A DNA stretch of 64,000 nucleotides from RYN-428 sp035551995 (GCA_035551995.1 DASZME010000097.1:6462-70461); one strand, 5' to 3'. Counted from the first letter of the stretch, positions 54,944-63,848 are shown. Notes: a model not told the origin generated them from the sequence alone. A program made the numbers and translations.

Positions 54944-55381
54944 ATGTCCGAAAAAAAAACGATCCTCCTGGTCGAAGACAATCCCGACGATGAAAAGCTG
55001 ACGCTTCGCGCGCTGACGCGGAACAGCATGAACCAAGTCATCGTCGCTCGCGACGGCGTGGAGGCGCTGGAGTACCTCTTCTGCACCGGGGCGCATGCCG
55101 GTCGCGACGTCAAGGATCAACCGACGGTGGTGTTGTTGGACTTGAAACTCCCGAAGCTGGATGGACTGGAGGTCCTTCGGCAGCTGCGCAGCGACGATCG
55201 CACCAAGCGCATTCCGATCGTCATATTGACCAGCTCGAAGGAAGAGCAGGATCTAATGAAAAGCTATAGCCACGGCGTGAATAGCTATATTCGCAAACCC
55301 GTTGATTTCAACCAGTTCATGGAAGCGGTTAGGCAACTTGGGCTCTACTGGCTGGTGTTGAACGAAACGTCGCCCGCCTAA
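54944..55381 (+). CDS. Single-domain response regulator (Rcp1-like)
   Basis: A 145-residue lone receiver domain with the acidic pocket E11-D12 plus phospho-acceptor D66 (VVLLDLKLPKLDG), T/S in ILTSSKEEQD and the conserved Lys in SYIRKPVDF. There is the insert around residues 45-60 (FCTGAHAGRDVKDQ) typical of the Rcp1 type that acts with phytochrome-like kinases. It has no output domain and probably relays phosphate to or competes with other components. It is co-transcribed with the kinase before it, and its stop is 12 nt before the hybrid kinase start. Confidence 0.95.
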   Translation: MSEKKTILLVEDNPDDEKLTLRALTRNSMNQVIVARDGVEALEYLFCTGAHAGRDVKDQPTVVLLDLKLPKLDGLEVLRQLRSDDRTKRIPIVILTSSKEEQDLMKSYSHGVNSYIRKPVDFNQFMEAVRQLGLYWLVLNETSPA

Positions 55382-55393
55382 TGGGGACCAAGG

Positions 55394-57757
55394 ATGGCAG
55401 AGTCATTACGAGTATTGATCGTGGAAGATTCGGAAGACGACGCGCTGCTGATCGTGCGCGCGCTCCGGCATGGCGGTTGGAACGTGAACTATGTTCGAGT
55501 CGATACGCCCGTCGCGATGGCCGCGGCGCTGGACGCCCATCCGTGGGATTTGATCATCGCCGATTATTCCATGCCGTATTTCAGCGGATCGGCGGCGCTG
55601 CTCATGGCGCGCGAGCGCACCGTCGACGTGCCCTTCGTGCTGGTTTCGGGAAAAGTCGGAGAAGAAACCGCCGTGCAGGCGATGAAGGCCGGCGCCGACG
55701 ACTACATGCTCAAGGGGGACCTGACGCGCCTGGTGCCGATGGTGCAGCGGGAGTTGCGCGACGCCGACGGGCGGCGCCGCGCGCGCAACACCGAACGGCT
55801 TTTGCAGAAGCGCGACGCGCAGCTTACCGACGCCCAGCGTCTGGCTCACCTGGGGACCTGGCACATCGACGTTTTGTCGAATCTTGCTGTGTGGTCGGAT
55901 GAGGCGTGCCAGATTCTTGGGCGCAAGTTCGGTCAGGCGGCGCCGACTTTCGAAGAGTTTTTGGCGTGTCTGCATCCGGCCGATCGGAACCTCTTTACAT
56001 GGCCGCTGCGCTCACCGGACGAATCGCGAATCGCTCAGGACTTCCGGATCATATTTCCGAGCGGCGCCACCAAGTTCGTTCATATCCGCGGCGACATCAT
56101 TCGCAACCGCACCGGCGCGGCCGAAGAAGCCATGGGGATGATCCAGGATATCACCGAGCGCAAACTCGCGCAGCAGGAGATCACCCAGGCGAAGGAGGCG
56201 GCGGAAGCGGCCAGCCGTGCCAAGAGCGAATTTTTGGCGAACATGAGCCATGAAATTCGCACGCCGATCACCGCGATCATCGGCTTTGCGGATTTGCTGC
56301 TGAACGCGGGTCAGACGCCGGTCGACCGCGCGGAGTGTACTCAAATCGTGCGGCGAAACGCCAAGCACCTGCTGGAACTGATCAACGATATCCTCGACCT
56401 TTCCAAGATCGAGGCGGGCCAGATGCGGGCTGAAAAAATAGAGTGCGATCTGCCCCAGTTGATGTCCGATATTTTATCGACGACGAAGCCGCGCGCCGCC
56501 GAGAAAGCGCTTGACTTCAGCATCCACTTCACGGGAAAGATCCCCCGCTCCATCCGAACCGACAGCCTGAAACTGCGGCAAATTCTCGTGAATCTCGTCG
56601 GCAACGCGATCAAGTTCACCGAAAGAGGATCGGTCGCGATGAACGTACGCTGCGAACCGGAAAATTCAGCCGACATGCTGCGCGTCGAGGTCGTCGACAC
56701 CGGCATCGGACTGACTCGCGAGCAATCCGACCGCCTCTTTCAACCTTTCACCCAAGCCGACGAATCGATGACCCGCCGGTTTGGCGGCACCGGACTGGGA
56801 TTGACGATCAGCAGACGGCTGGCGCGCCTTCTCGGGGGCGACATCACGCTGCAATCGGTGCAGGGCGTCGGCAGCACGTTCACCGTTTCGGTCGAATGCG
56901 GCCCGCTCGGCGGCGTCACGCTGCTCGAGGGGCTCACCGAATCCGAATTGCCCGCCACCGTCAATTCTTTGGCGATTCCCCATATCACGCTGCGCGGCCA
57001 TATCCTGCTGGCCGAAGACGGCCGCGACAACCAACGGCTGCTGACCACGCACCTGAGAACGGCCGGCGCGCAGGTAACGGTCGCCGACAACGGGCGCATC
57101 GCCGTGGATAAGACCGCTACGGAAAGCTTCGATCTGATTCTAATGGACATGCAGATGCCGGAGATGGACGGCTATAGCGCCGCCGCCGAGCTGCGCCGCC
57201 GCGGATTCACTTTGCCGATCATCGCGTTGACCGCCCACGCAATGGCCGAAGATCGAACCAAATGTCTTGCCAGCGGCTGTTCGGATTATCTCAGTAAGCC
57301 CGTGACCATGGAGATGCTTTTGAAAACCGTCAGCCGGCATCTTGGCCAATACGTCCCTGATTCGATTCCGCCGGCGCCGGCGCCCCCGGCGGTGACGGCA
57401 AGCTCGGGAAACGGCCAAAAAATCGTCAGCACGTTGGGGCATGTTCGCGGCATGAAAAAAATCATCGACGAATTTGTCGAAGGCCTTTCCGCGGAAATAA
57501 CCAAAATTCAGGATTTGCTGCGTCGCGACGATTTGCCGTCGCTCAAGCGCGTCGCTCACCAGCTTCGCGGAACCGGCGGCGGATATGGCTTCGATACGAT
57601 CACCGAGCTGGCCGGCGGGATCGAAGACGCGATTAAAGCCGCCGATAACCGAGAATCCATCGTCAAACATATAAATTCCCTGATCGATGTAATTCGACGC
57701 GTCGAAGGGTTCGACGAAAGTAAGACGGCCGAACCCGCGCTCGGAGAAGCCAGATGA
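55394..57757 (+). CDS. Hybrid histidine kinase REC-PAS-HisKA-HATPase-REC-HPt
   Basis: A 787-residue soluble kinase without membrane helices. Domain order: receiver with D57 (LIIADYSMPYFSG), PAS (about 130-250), HisKA with H286 (ANMSHEIRTPITAI), HATPase (about 395-510), second receiver with D585 (LILMDMQMPEMDG), and a C-terminal HPt domain with H722 (VAHQLRGTGGGYGF). The chain allows a His-Asp-His phosphorelay within one protein, with the HPt His able to pass phosphate to separate receivers, such as the three REC-GGDEF proteins encoded next. Its first receiver may take input from the upstream kinase. It overlaps the next gene by ATGA. Confidence 0.95.
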   Translation: MAESLRVLIVEDSEDDALLIVRALRHGGWNVNYVRVDTPVAMAAALDAHPWDLIIADYSMPYFSGSAALLMARERTVDVPFVLVSGKVGEETAVQAMKAGADDYMLKGDLTRLVPMVQRELRDADGRRRARNTERLLQKRDAQLTDAQRLAHLGTWHIDVLSNLAVWSDEACQILGRKFGQAAPTFEEFLACLHPADRNLFTWPLRSPDESRIAQDFRIIFPSGATKFVHIRGDIIRNRTGAAEEAMGMIQDITERKLAQQEITQAKEAAEAASRAKSEFLANMSHEIRTPITAIIGFADLLLNAGQTPVDRAECTQIVRRNAKHLLELINDILDLSKIEAGQMRAEKIECDLPQLMSDILSTTKPRAAEKALDFSIHFTGKIPRSIRTDSLKLRQILVNLVGNAIKFTERGSVAMNVRCEPENSADMLRVEVVDTGIGLTREQSDRLFQPFTQADESMTRRFGGTGLGLTISRRLARLLGGDITLQSVQGVGSTFTVSVECGPLGGVTLLEGLTESELPATVNSLAIPHITLRGHILLAEDGRDNQRLLTTHLRTAGAQVTVADNGRIAVDKTATESFDLILMDMQMPEMDGYSAAAELRRRGFTLPIIALTAHAMAEDRTKCLASGCSDYLSKPVTMEMLLKTVSRHLGQYVPDSIPPAPAPPAVTASSGNGQKIVSTLGHVRGMKKIIDEFVEGLSAEITKIQDLLRRDDLPSLKRVAHQLRGTGGGYGFDTITELAGGIEDAIKAADNRESIVKHINSLIDVIRRVEGFDESKTAEPALGEAR

Positions 57758-58662
57758 ACAGCGTGATATTGATCGTGGACGACTCGCCCGAGCTTCACAA
57801 GCTCATTCGTGTCCACCTCGACGGCGAGCCAATCGATATTTATTCCTCGTTCATCGGCGAACAGGCGATCGTGGACGCCGTCAAGCTGCGGCCGAACCTG
57901 ATCCTTCTCGATTTGGACATGCCGGGAATGAGCGGGTTCGATGTGTGCCGGCGGCTTAAGGCCGACAACAACACCAGCGCGATCCCCATTATCTTTCTGA
58001 CGGCGGATTCTTCGCAGGGCAATCAGATCAAGGGGCTGGATCTCGGCGCCAACAGTTTTATGTCGAAGGGATTCAAGCCCGAAGAATTACGGGCGCGGAT
58101 CAGGGCCGCATTGCGCGTCAAAAGCGAAATTGAAAAGCTGGCGATGGTCGATGGCCTCACGGGATTGTGGAACCGGACGTACATGGATCTTCACCTGGCT
58201 TCGCATCTCTCCCACGCCCATCGAACCAAACGGCCTCTCGCGTGCGCGGTGGTCGATCTGGACAATCTCAAACACATCAATAGAAATCATGGACGCAAAA
58301 TCGGCGATGAGGTGGTTCGCACCGTCGGACATATTCTCGCGAGCCAGGGCCGGGCTGAAGACACGGCGGGCTATCTGATCAACGGGAAATTCATGTTGAT
58401 ATTTCCGGGCATCACCTGCTCCGGCGCGGGCGCCGTGGCTGAACGCGCCCGCGCCGAGATCGAAAAACAACTGGCGGAATTCGAAGGCCTGGCGGTGAAT
58501 GCGACTTGTAGCCTCGGGATTTCCGACACGCAATCCGGAACCGACGCTTCGTTGCTCGATCGCGCCAACCAAGCCCTCATTCGCGCGAAGAGCGCCGGCC
58601 GCAATCGAATTTGTGGCGACGATTCCCAGCCGCTGCCGGAGAAGACCCGCGCCGCGGCGTAG
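57754..58662 (+). CDS. Receiver-GGDEF protein with degenerate active site, first paralogue
   Basis: A 302-residue response regulator. Receiver at 1-120 with D53 (LILLDLDMPGMSG) and SKGFKP Lys; GGDEF-like domain at about 135-285 (DGLTGLWNRTYMDLHL, DLDNLKHINRNHG). The signature GG(D/E)EF is replaced by INGKF (209-213), so cyclase activity is not expected. The RAED sequence (200-203) keeps the spacing of the RxxD inhibitory site five residues before the signature, so it may still bind c-di-GMP. Translationally coupled to the hybrid kinase. Confidence 0.9.
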   Translation: MNSVILIVDDSPELHKLIRVHLDGEPIDIYSSFIGEQAIVDAVKLRPNLILLDLDMPGMSGFDVCRRLKADNNTSAIPIIFLTADSSQGNQIKGLDLGANSFMSKGFKPEELRARIRAALRVKSEIEKLAMVDGLTGLWNRTYMDLHLASHLSHAHRTKRPLACAVVDLDNLKHINRNHGRKIGDEVVRTVGHILASQGRAEDTAGYLINGKFMLIFPGITCSGAGAVAERARAEIEKQLAEFEGLAVNATCSLGISDTQSGTDASLLDRANQALIRAKSAGRNRICGDDSQPLPEKTRAAA

Positions 58663-58701
58663 TGAACGATAGACGCAGCGAGGTAATGGAGGACACGATA
58701 A

Positions 58702-59601
58702 ATGCCGCATTCTGTGTTGTTGATCGACGACTCCCTGCCGTTTCACAAACTGGTGAAAGCCTATCTGGAGCCGGATCGAATAACGATCCATTCCGTCCAT
58801 GACGGCGAGGCGGGCCTGGCGGCGGCGGCAAGGTATCGGCCCAGCCTCATTCTCCTGGACATCGATATGCCCAGGCTTGACGGCTTTGAAGTATGCCGTC
58901 GGCTGAAGGCCGATCCCGTCACCGAGTCGATCCCGCTGATTTTTCTGACGGCCAGCTCAATGTTGAACGATACGGTGAACGGTCTGGAAATGGGCGCGTC
59001 GGACTATATCTGCAAGCCGTTCAAGCCCCAGCAATTTAGAGCCCGAATTCGGGCGACGCTCCGCGCCAAAGACCATCTCGACGCCGCCACGCTGATCGAC
59101 GAATCGACCGGACTCTGGAACCGGGCCTATTTCGACCAGCATATCGGCCAGTATGTTTCGCTCGCCAAACGATGGGGCGATTCGCTGGCCTGCATCGTCG
59201 TGGAGCTTGACGACCACTCGGCCCTCATCGCCAGCCACGGCCAAGGCGCCGCCGGCGAAATGGCGCTGGCGGCGGCGCGTTTGATTCAGAGTCAGTGCCG
59301 CGCCGAGGATCTGATGTGCCGATTCGCCCCGAACAAGTTCGCCATCCTGGTGACCGGCGCCGGCCGTCGCGGCGCCGACCATCTGGCGACACGCCTGCGC
59401 GGCCAGATCGAACGGCGGTTGAACGGCGGTTCGGGCCAAAGCAAGCCATTCAGTTGCAGTTTCGGGATTGCCGATACACAGATAGCCGACGCGGCAAGTT
59501 TGGCCGATCGGGCGGAAGCGGTTCTAAGCCACCGCACGCGCACCGGGCCCAATCGCGTGATTATCGCTCGCGCGTCCCGAGAAAAGGCGCTGGCTTGCTA
59601 G
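58702..59601 (+). CDS. Receiver-GGDEF protein with degenerate active site, second paralogue
   Basis: A 299-residue paralogue of the preceding protein. Receiver with D53 (LILLDIDMPRLDG) and CKPFKP; GGDEF-like domain with DESTGLWNRAYFDQH. The signature is APNKF (209-213), so it is catalytically dead by the usual rules, but RAED (200-203) again preserves the RxxD inhibitory-site position. Thus it is a candidate phospho-regulated c-di-GMP receptor rather than a synthase. Starts 39 nt after the previous stop. Confidence 0.9.
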   Translation: MPHSVLLIDDSLPFHKLVKAYLEPDRITIHSVHDGEAGLAAAARYRPSLILLDIDMPRLDGFEVCRRLKADPVTESIPLIFLTASSMLNDTVNGLEMGASDYICKPFKPQQFRARIRATLRAKDHLDAATLIDESTGLWNRAYFDQHIGQYVSLAKRWGDSLACIVVELDDHSALIASHGQGAAGEMALAAARLIQSQCRAEDLMCRFAPNKFAILVTGAGRRGADHLATRLRGQIERRLNGGSGQSKPFSCSFGIADTQIADAASLADRAEAVLSHRTRTGPNRVIIARASREKALAC

Positions 59602-59632
59602 CGCGGGCACTTTGGTTTTCACGAGACTAATT

Positions 59633-60565
59633 ATGCAACAGCAGATTCTTGTTATTGACGACTCGAAAACCATTCATCCGCTGGTCAAGGTCATTCTCGC
59701 GGAAGAGCCAGTGGAAGTGCATTCGGCCATGGACGCGAAATATGGCATGGTTCTGGCGGCATCCGTCCAGCCCGACCTGATTTTGTTGGATGTGGACATG
59801 CCAGGCATGGACGGCTTTGAGGCGTGCAAGCAGCTGAAATCCGATCCACAAACCGCCGACGTTCCGATCATCTTCCTGACCTCTCATTCCAGCGTCGCCG
59901 AAAAAGTACGCGGCCTGGGACTCGGCGCCATGGATTATGTAACCAAGCCCTTCAATCGAGCCGAGCTGATGGCCCGCGTCCGGGCTTCCCTTCGGACCAA
60001 GCAATCGATCCGCGCGCTGGAGGAAAAAGCCACCATCGACTCGCTCACCGGATTAGGCAACCGCGCGATGTTCGACCAGCGGCTCGAGGCCGAGGTATGC
60101 CTGCAAGTGAGGACTCGCAATCCGCTCGCTTGCATTCTGATGGACGTGGATCGTTTCAAACGGATCAACGATACGTTCGGCCATCCCGCCGGCGACAAAG
60201 TCTTGAAACAGCTCGCGTCGATCATCGCCGACATGTGCCGCACGGAGGACGTGGCCTGCCGCTACGGCGGTGAAGAATTCGCGATCCTCGCGCCCAACAC
60301 GACGGCGATCGCCGCGTCGACGTTCGCCGAGCGGCTTCGGGCTCAGATTTCCAAGGCGACGTTTGTTCCCAACCCCAGCGCGTTTATCGCTCCGGGAACC
60401 ACATTCGGCGTCACGGCGAGTTTCGGCGTCGCCGACTCGCGCGAGCAGTTTGATCGGTCGATGGTACAGCGTGCCGACGATGCCCTGTATCAGTCCAAGC
60501 GTGCCGGCCGTGACCGCGTATCGATCGCCGATTCCTCGATAACAAATCAGTCAAAGGCGGCGTGA
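59633..60565 (+). CDS. Receiver-GGDEF diguanylate cyclase, active-site intact
   Basis: A 310-residue response regulator-cyclase. Receiver with D53 (LILLDVDMPGMDG), TKPFNR Lys; GGDEF domain with DSLTGLGNRAMFDQRLEAEV, MDVDRFKRINDTFGHPAGDK, intact GGEEF (212-216), and an RTED inhibitory site (203-206) exactly five residues ahead. Expected to make c-di-GMP from two GTP on phosphorylation, with product inhibition. ATG 59633 (MQQQILVIDDS) is chosen; the upstream frame to 59612 starts with TTG and adds nothing. Last gene of the signalling cluster. Confidence 0.95.
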   Translation: MQQQILVIDDSKTIHPLVKVILAEEPVEVHSAMDAKYGMVLAASVQPDLILLDVDMPGMDGFEACKQLKSDPQTADVPIIFLTSHSSVAEKVRGLGLGAMDYVTKPFNRAELMARVRASLRTKQSIRALEEKATIDSLTGLGNRAMFDQRLEAEVCLQVRTRNPLACILMDVDRFKRINDTFGHPAGDKVLKQLASIIADMCRTEDVACRYGGEEFAILAPNTTAIAASTFAERLRAQISKATFVPNPSAFIAPGTTFGVTASFGVADSREQFDRSMVQRADDALYQSKRAGRDRVSIADSSITNQSKAA

Positions 60566-60885
60566 TCAATCCGATTTTCCTTAGATTCGATGAGGAATCC
60601 GTTATTTCTTGCTGTCCTATTTCGCGGTGCCTCCTTCGCAAAAAGTACAGAAAGCTGCACCGCTCCAAGAGCATGGTTCGGAGCAGGGCTGGCCACAATC
60701 ATTTACGGATCGCGAGAAAGATGAAAGATCGTAATCAGTTAGCAAAAGGTCACCATTGCGAACTCGCTAGCGATTTCAGTTCTGATTGCGAGAACAGCGA
60801 CAACGATTCTAACGCTCGATAATTTCACACATTTCCGCACATTGCTTGACACAGCCCGGCGAAAGCATAGGATTCGAGTATAAAT
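60566..60885. other. Intergenic region between the cyclase and initiator tRNA
   Basis: An 86-codon plus-strand frame (60562-60822) has no protein-like pattern and is not called. The end of the region holds the tRNA promoter. No clear terminator for the signalling cluster is visible. Confidence 0.4.
60846..60873 (+). promoter_or_regulatory. Sigma-70-type promoter of the initiator tRNA gene
   Basis: A consensus -35 TTGACA (60846-60851) and TAGGAT (60868-60873) spaced by 16 nt lie 12 nt before the first tRNA base. The position and quality fit a promoter for a heavily expressed stable RNA. Confidence 0.75.
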
Positions 60886-60950
<65 letters not shown>

Positions 60951-60959
<9 letters not shown>

Positions 60960-61024
60960 TACCATCGGCCTTGGCGCTAGCGCCAAGGCCGATTTCTTTT
61001 GCCGACCCTGTTACGAACCTCCGA
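60951..61024. repeat. Left copy of the direct repeat at the tRNA 3' end
   Basis: Starts with CCCCCGCTATA (last nine tRNA bases plus TA), continues GCCTTGGCG ... TTTGCCGACCC and ends GTTACGAACCTCCGA (61010-61024). The same order of segments recurs at 63247-63319. This is the expected left attachment-like end of an element inserted at a tRNA gene. Confidence 0.65.
60964..60993 (+). terminator. Terminator of the initiator tRNA gene
   Basis: ATCGGCCTTGGCGC TA GCGCCAAGGCCGAT-type hairpin: a perfect 30-nt palindrome (60964-60993) followed by TTCTTTT. It starts four bases after the tRNA ends. Confidence 0.85.
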
Positions 61025-61112
61025 CTCAATCGAATGCTCCATTGCTCAAAGATCGCATTTGAGGTCTCAGTCCACTTGCGACCGATTGAGGCGTGCGGCT
61101 ATCCTCTATACG

Positions 61113-61619
61113 ATGTGGCGATCTTCCAAGGAATTTGCGGCGGTAATTGCTTCAGAAATCGGACCTGACGCGGCGTATGTCCGTAATGAAGAAGATCGGC
61201 TTTACCTCACTGGGATCGAAATCGGAATTGCCATAGGAACTGGGATTCTGACGAGCTTTTGCATCGGCTTGCTCAGAGGGGTCAAAAAGGCAACTGAACG
61301 TCAAGCAGAAGGGCTTGGGGAAGCACTGGTTGATCGATTGATCGACAAGCTAAAGAGAATACTGGGAAAAACTGATCAAGCGATTTCCGCGACGAGCGAA
61401 GAGTCAACAACGCAGCTCGCGCAGTCTCAGGATGAACTCGATGAAATCATCAACGACCCTGAAGTATCACATCAGATAACGAGCTCAAATCAGAAGTTGG
61501 TTCGGGAGGAGATTATCGAAGTTTCCGCATATCTTTGTCACATCGGATTTCCCCAAACCGATACCGAAGAGCGAGCGGAGATTCTAGTTAAGCGTATTCA
61601 TCGGGAGTGGCTCGAATAA
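61113..61619 (+). CDS. Unrecognised small membrane protein, first gene of the tRNA-linked cassette
   Basis: A 168-residue protein from ATG 61113. Residues 1-32 are hydrophilic (SSKEFAAVIASEIGPDAAYV), 33-55 hydrophobic (GIEIGIAIGTGILTSFCIGL), then a long helical region rich in Lys, Glu and Gln (ATERQAEGLGEALVDRLIDK; DQAISATSEESTTQLAQSQD) and a C-terminal helical domain (EEIIEVSAYLCHIGFPQTDT). No family was recognised. It is AT-richer than flanking genes. The partner gene follows after 28 nt. Layout of one membrane helix plus cytoplasmic helices suggests an anchored accessory or effector protein; this is only inference. An upstream frame start at 60999 lies in the repeat region and is rejected. 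Confidence 0.65.
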   Translation: MWRSSKEFAAVIASEIGPDAAYVRNEEDRLYLTGIEIGIAIGTGILTSFCIGLLRGVKKATERQAEGLGEALVDRLIDKLKRILGKTDQAISATSEESTTQLAQSQDELDEIINDPEVSHQITSSNQKLVREEIIEVSAYLCHIGFPQTDTEERAEILVKRIHREWLE

Positions 61620-61647
61620 ATTTGCTGGCGTTATTGGATGAATAGCC

Positions 61648-63138
61648 TTGCCAAAATTGGAGGCGACCAATTACTTGCTCAAACCCGCACTCATCGCACG
61701 AGTCCGCGCGATAGCGATGTTGCTTATGGCAGAGCGGCCGCCGATAGCAGAATCAATTGGCCACCGTGCTGAAGCCTTTTTTGCCAAAATTGGCAAAGGT
61801 GACGGCATAATGCGTGGTCGAGACGGCACCTACCTTGTAGTAAAGAATGGCGTCACATACACCACATCGACGCGCCCCACTTGGGTTCATGAGGAGGACA
61901 TCATGGACGATAAGGGACTGGTTCCTGTCACGACTCGGCGGGATAAGCTGATCCGCACCGTTAATGCGTTGACTCGCATTTCTTCTGCGGTGGTGTTGAC
62001 TCACAATGAGTTCAATATTTCGCAAATTACGCATCGGATTCGGTCACACTACGACTCGCCTGCCGCTGAGTGCGAGATGGAATTCGAAGAGCTTATGGCC
62101 CTTATTGGCGGCTTTGGCAGCAAAGAGCTATTTACCGGCGGCGACGACGACGCGATCCGACACATAACAAACGCAATGATGGATGCAGTGTTACAGCACG
62201 CTAATCGACTCCACGTTTGCGGAAATGTCGCCGCCCCAATCGTTGCTCTTCTAGCATTCTTTCACGACTATTCACGGCCGGGCGATCTGTGGCAGATTGG
62301 TATATTGGCCGAACGCACACCCGCGAACCCAGACGGCGACGTGAACTTCTGGACGCGGAGTCCAAATATATGGCTCTACCTGATGCAATCACAAGTCAAC
62401 CCCGGCGCTGCAATCACTGCCATTAATACGGCCGCAACTCGATTGCGAAAACTAGCGTGGCATCGCCGGCGTGAGGCGATGCAAGAGTCAGACATGGTCA
62501 ATTTTCATATGAAGCTTTACTCGTCTTTTTTGACCAGTCAGGCATCTCTTCACCTGTACAACCAATTAAAGTACTGTGGTACTGTTCGTCCCGAACTCCT
62601 TGCTCACGCTGGACTCAGCGTGCGTGAAGTTCACCGCCAGTGGGTGGAAGTCGAGGAAGCCCGCGTGGCAATTATGGCATCATTGTCCTTCGTGGCAACA
62701 CCGAATAAGCTCGGCCCCAATATTGCCGATCCAGAAACTTTCTTACTGACGCTTGCACATTGGCTCGACGTTGATGGCCAAGCCGAACTCGAACGAGTGA
62801 TTCACGACATGGCTTTTCGTCTTTTATGTCCCGAACTGCTTCGTGATTTTGCATTGGGATGGCTCGATGTTCGTACGGGACGATTTGACGACTTTCGCGT
62901 GCGTCGACTACAAAGAGTCGCTGACCGTTTTGAGCAAGACCTTGCTCGCAATGCGCTTGCCGGCAATCTTGATTATTTGTCAGAAACTTATCGTCTTCTT
63001 GCGGCATTGCATCGCATGTGCGGAGATCAGGCTAGCGCTGCGGAGTGTGAGTCGCGTTGCGAGGCTAATAATTTTCATCAGCACGTCCAAGTGGCCATTG
63101 ACAAAGAATCTGACGAGCGGTGCGCTCACAGCAGTTAA
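61648..63138 (+). CDS. Unrecognised 496-residue protein, second gene of the tRNA-linked cassette
   Basis: A large soluble protein with no family I recognise. Residues 1-100 include FFAKIGKGDGIMRGRDGTYL and VVKNGVTYTTSTRPTWVHEE, like a small beta-rich domain; residues about 100-496 are predominantly helical (LAWHRRREAMQESDMVNFHM; FRVRRLQRVADRFEQDLARN), ending in a possible TPR-like pair (LDYLSETYRLLAALHRMCGD). No nuclease, ATPase or transmembrane motif is evident. TTG 61648 is the first start; ATG 61717 or 61726 are alternatives, as no strong ribosome site is visible. Same strand and 28 nt after the small membrane protein, so the two form an operon inside the tRNA-flanked island. Confidence 0.65.
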   Translation: MPKLEATNYLLKPALIARVRAIAMLLMAERPPIAESIGHRAEAFFAKIGKGDGIMRGRDGTYLVVKNGVTYTTSTRPTWVHEEDIMDDKGLVPVTTRRDKLIRTVNALTRISSAVVLTHNEFNISQITHRIRSHYDSPAAECEMEFEELMALIGGFGSKELFTGGDDDAIRHITNAMMDAVLQHANRLHVCGNVAAPIVALLAFFHDYSRPGDLWQIGILAERTPANPDGDVNFWTRSPNIWLYLMQSQVNPGAAITAINTAATRLRKLAWHRRREAMQESDMVNFHMKLYSSFLTSQASLHLYNQLKYCGTVRPELLAHAGLSVREVHRQWVEVEEARVAIMASLSFVATPNKLGPNIADPETFLLTLAHWLDVDGQAELERVIHDMAFRLLCPELLRDFALGWLDVRTGRFDDFRVRRLQRVADRFEQDLARNALAGNLDYLSETYRLLAALHRMCGDQASAAECESRCEANNFHQHVQVAIDKESDERCAHSS

Positions 63139-63246
63139 GATATATCGTTGTGCATCGCTAAGGGTTTGGAGTCACTCTTTGATAGCTCTTGATTTCAAAT
63201 ACCGCCCAGAACGCCAAGTTCACAATACGACGAGTAACGTAACGAG

Positions 63247-63319
63247 CCCCCGCTATAGAAACAGCCTTGGCGTTATCGTCAGGGCTGTTTTTTTTGCGAA
63301 CCGCGTTACGAACCTCCGA
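63247..63319. repeat. Right copy of the direct repeat
   Basis: Begins CCCCCGCTATA identical to the left copy, continues with ACAGCCTTGGCG, TTTTTTTTGCGAACC and ends with GTTACGAACCTCCGA (63305-63319), identical over 15 nt to the left copy. The hairpin between is diverged. No tRNA precedes this copy. Confidence 0.65.
63261..63295 (+). terminator. Strong intrinsic terminator at the right end of the island
   Basis: A 12-bp stem with wobble pairs (63261-63272 and 63277-63288), loop TTAT, followed by eight T (63288-63295). It would end transcription of the two-gene cassette and may be the ancestral terminator of the tRNA gene. Confidence 0.8.
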
Positions 63320-63434
63320 TTTCGACAACTTTCGGACAAAGAAAGTTAGGGGTCACCATGCCGCCGCAGCGCATCGGGAAATAATCGCCCAGCCAAACAA
63401 TGGGATGCTGGCGTTGCAAGGTGCCGTCAATATC

Positions 63435-63848
63435 TCACTTCTGATGTCGTGCCCGGAACTGTCTTGGCGTCATTCCTGTGCGTTTGCGAAACTGCTGAGT
63501 GAACGCGCTTTGATCGCAGAAGCCGTGGTCCATTGCAATCCGCTCGATGGGTAGGTTGGTCTTGGCGAGAGTCTCTGGGCGGCCTGAATGCGCATTCGAA
63601 GGATCAGTTCATGCGGGGTAGTGCCCAGCGCCTCGCGCACCCTGCGATGCAGGTCGCGATCAGAGAGGCCCACGGCGCTGGCCAGTTCCGCGACGGTCAT
63701 GTTCTGGTTGCGATGCTCGGCGAAGAAAACTCACGACGGCTGCAACTTCGCGGATGGTGTACGACGCCATACGTTCTTCGTATAGCCGGATCACGCCCAT
63801 GACGCCGATCTTCAACTTGTCTCTAGCCGATTCGTGCGCATTCTCCAA
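63435..63848 (-). pseudogene. AraC-type regulator C-terminal region with two frameshifts
   Basis: Three frames together give an AraC/XylS DNA-binding domain. From 63848: DKLKIGVMGVIRLYEERMAS and YTIREVAAVVSF; after an insertion near 63725-63730: FAEHRNQNMTVAELASAVGL, SDRDLHRRVREALGTTPHEL and ILRMRIQAAQRL; after a deletion near 63570: LAKTNLPIERIAMDHGFCDQ and SAFTQQFRKRTGMTPRQFRA, ending RHQK at 63435. Both helix-turn-helix units are present, so the domain was once complete. The N-terminal sensory part would lie towards or beyond the right edge; a minus-strand stretch WFDELDNVIDRYTSATDW near 63890 may belong to it. Non-functional as it stands. Confidence 0.7.

Noticed and set aside
60562..60822. 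An 86-codon frame between the diguanylate cyclase and the initiator tRNA
   Set aside because: Low-complexity mixture of Ser, Arg and Lys with no ribosome site and no similarity; it overlaps the cyclase stop by chance.
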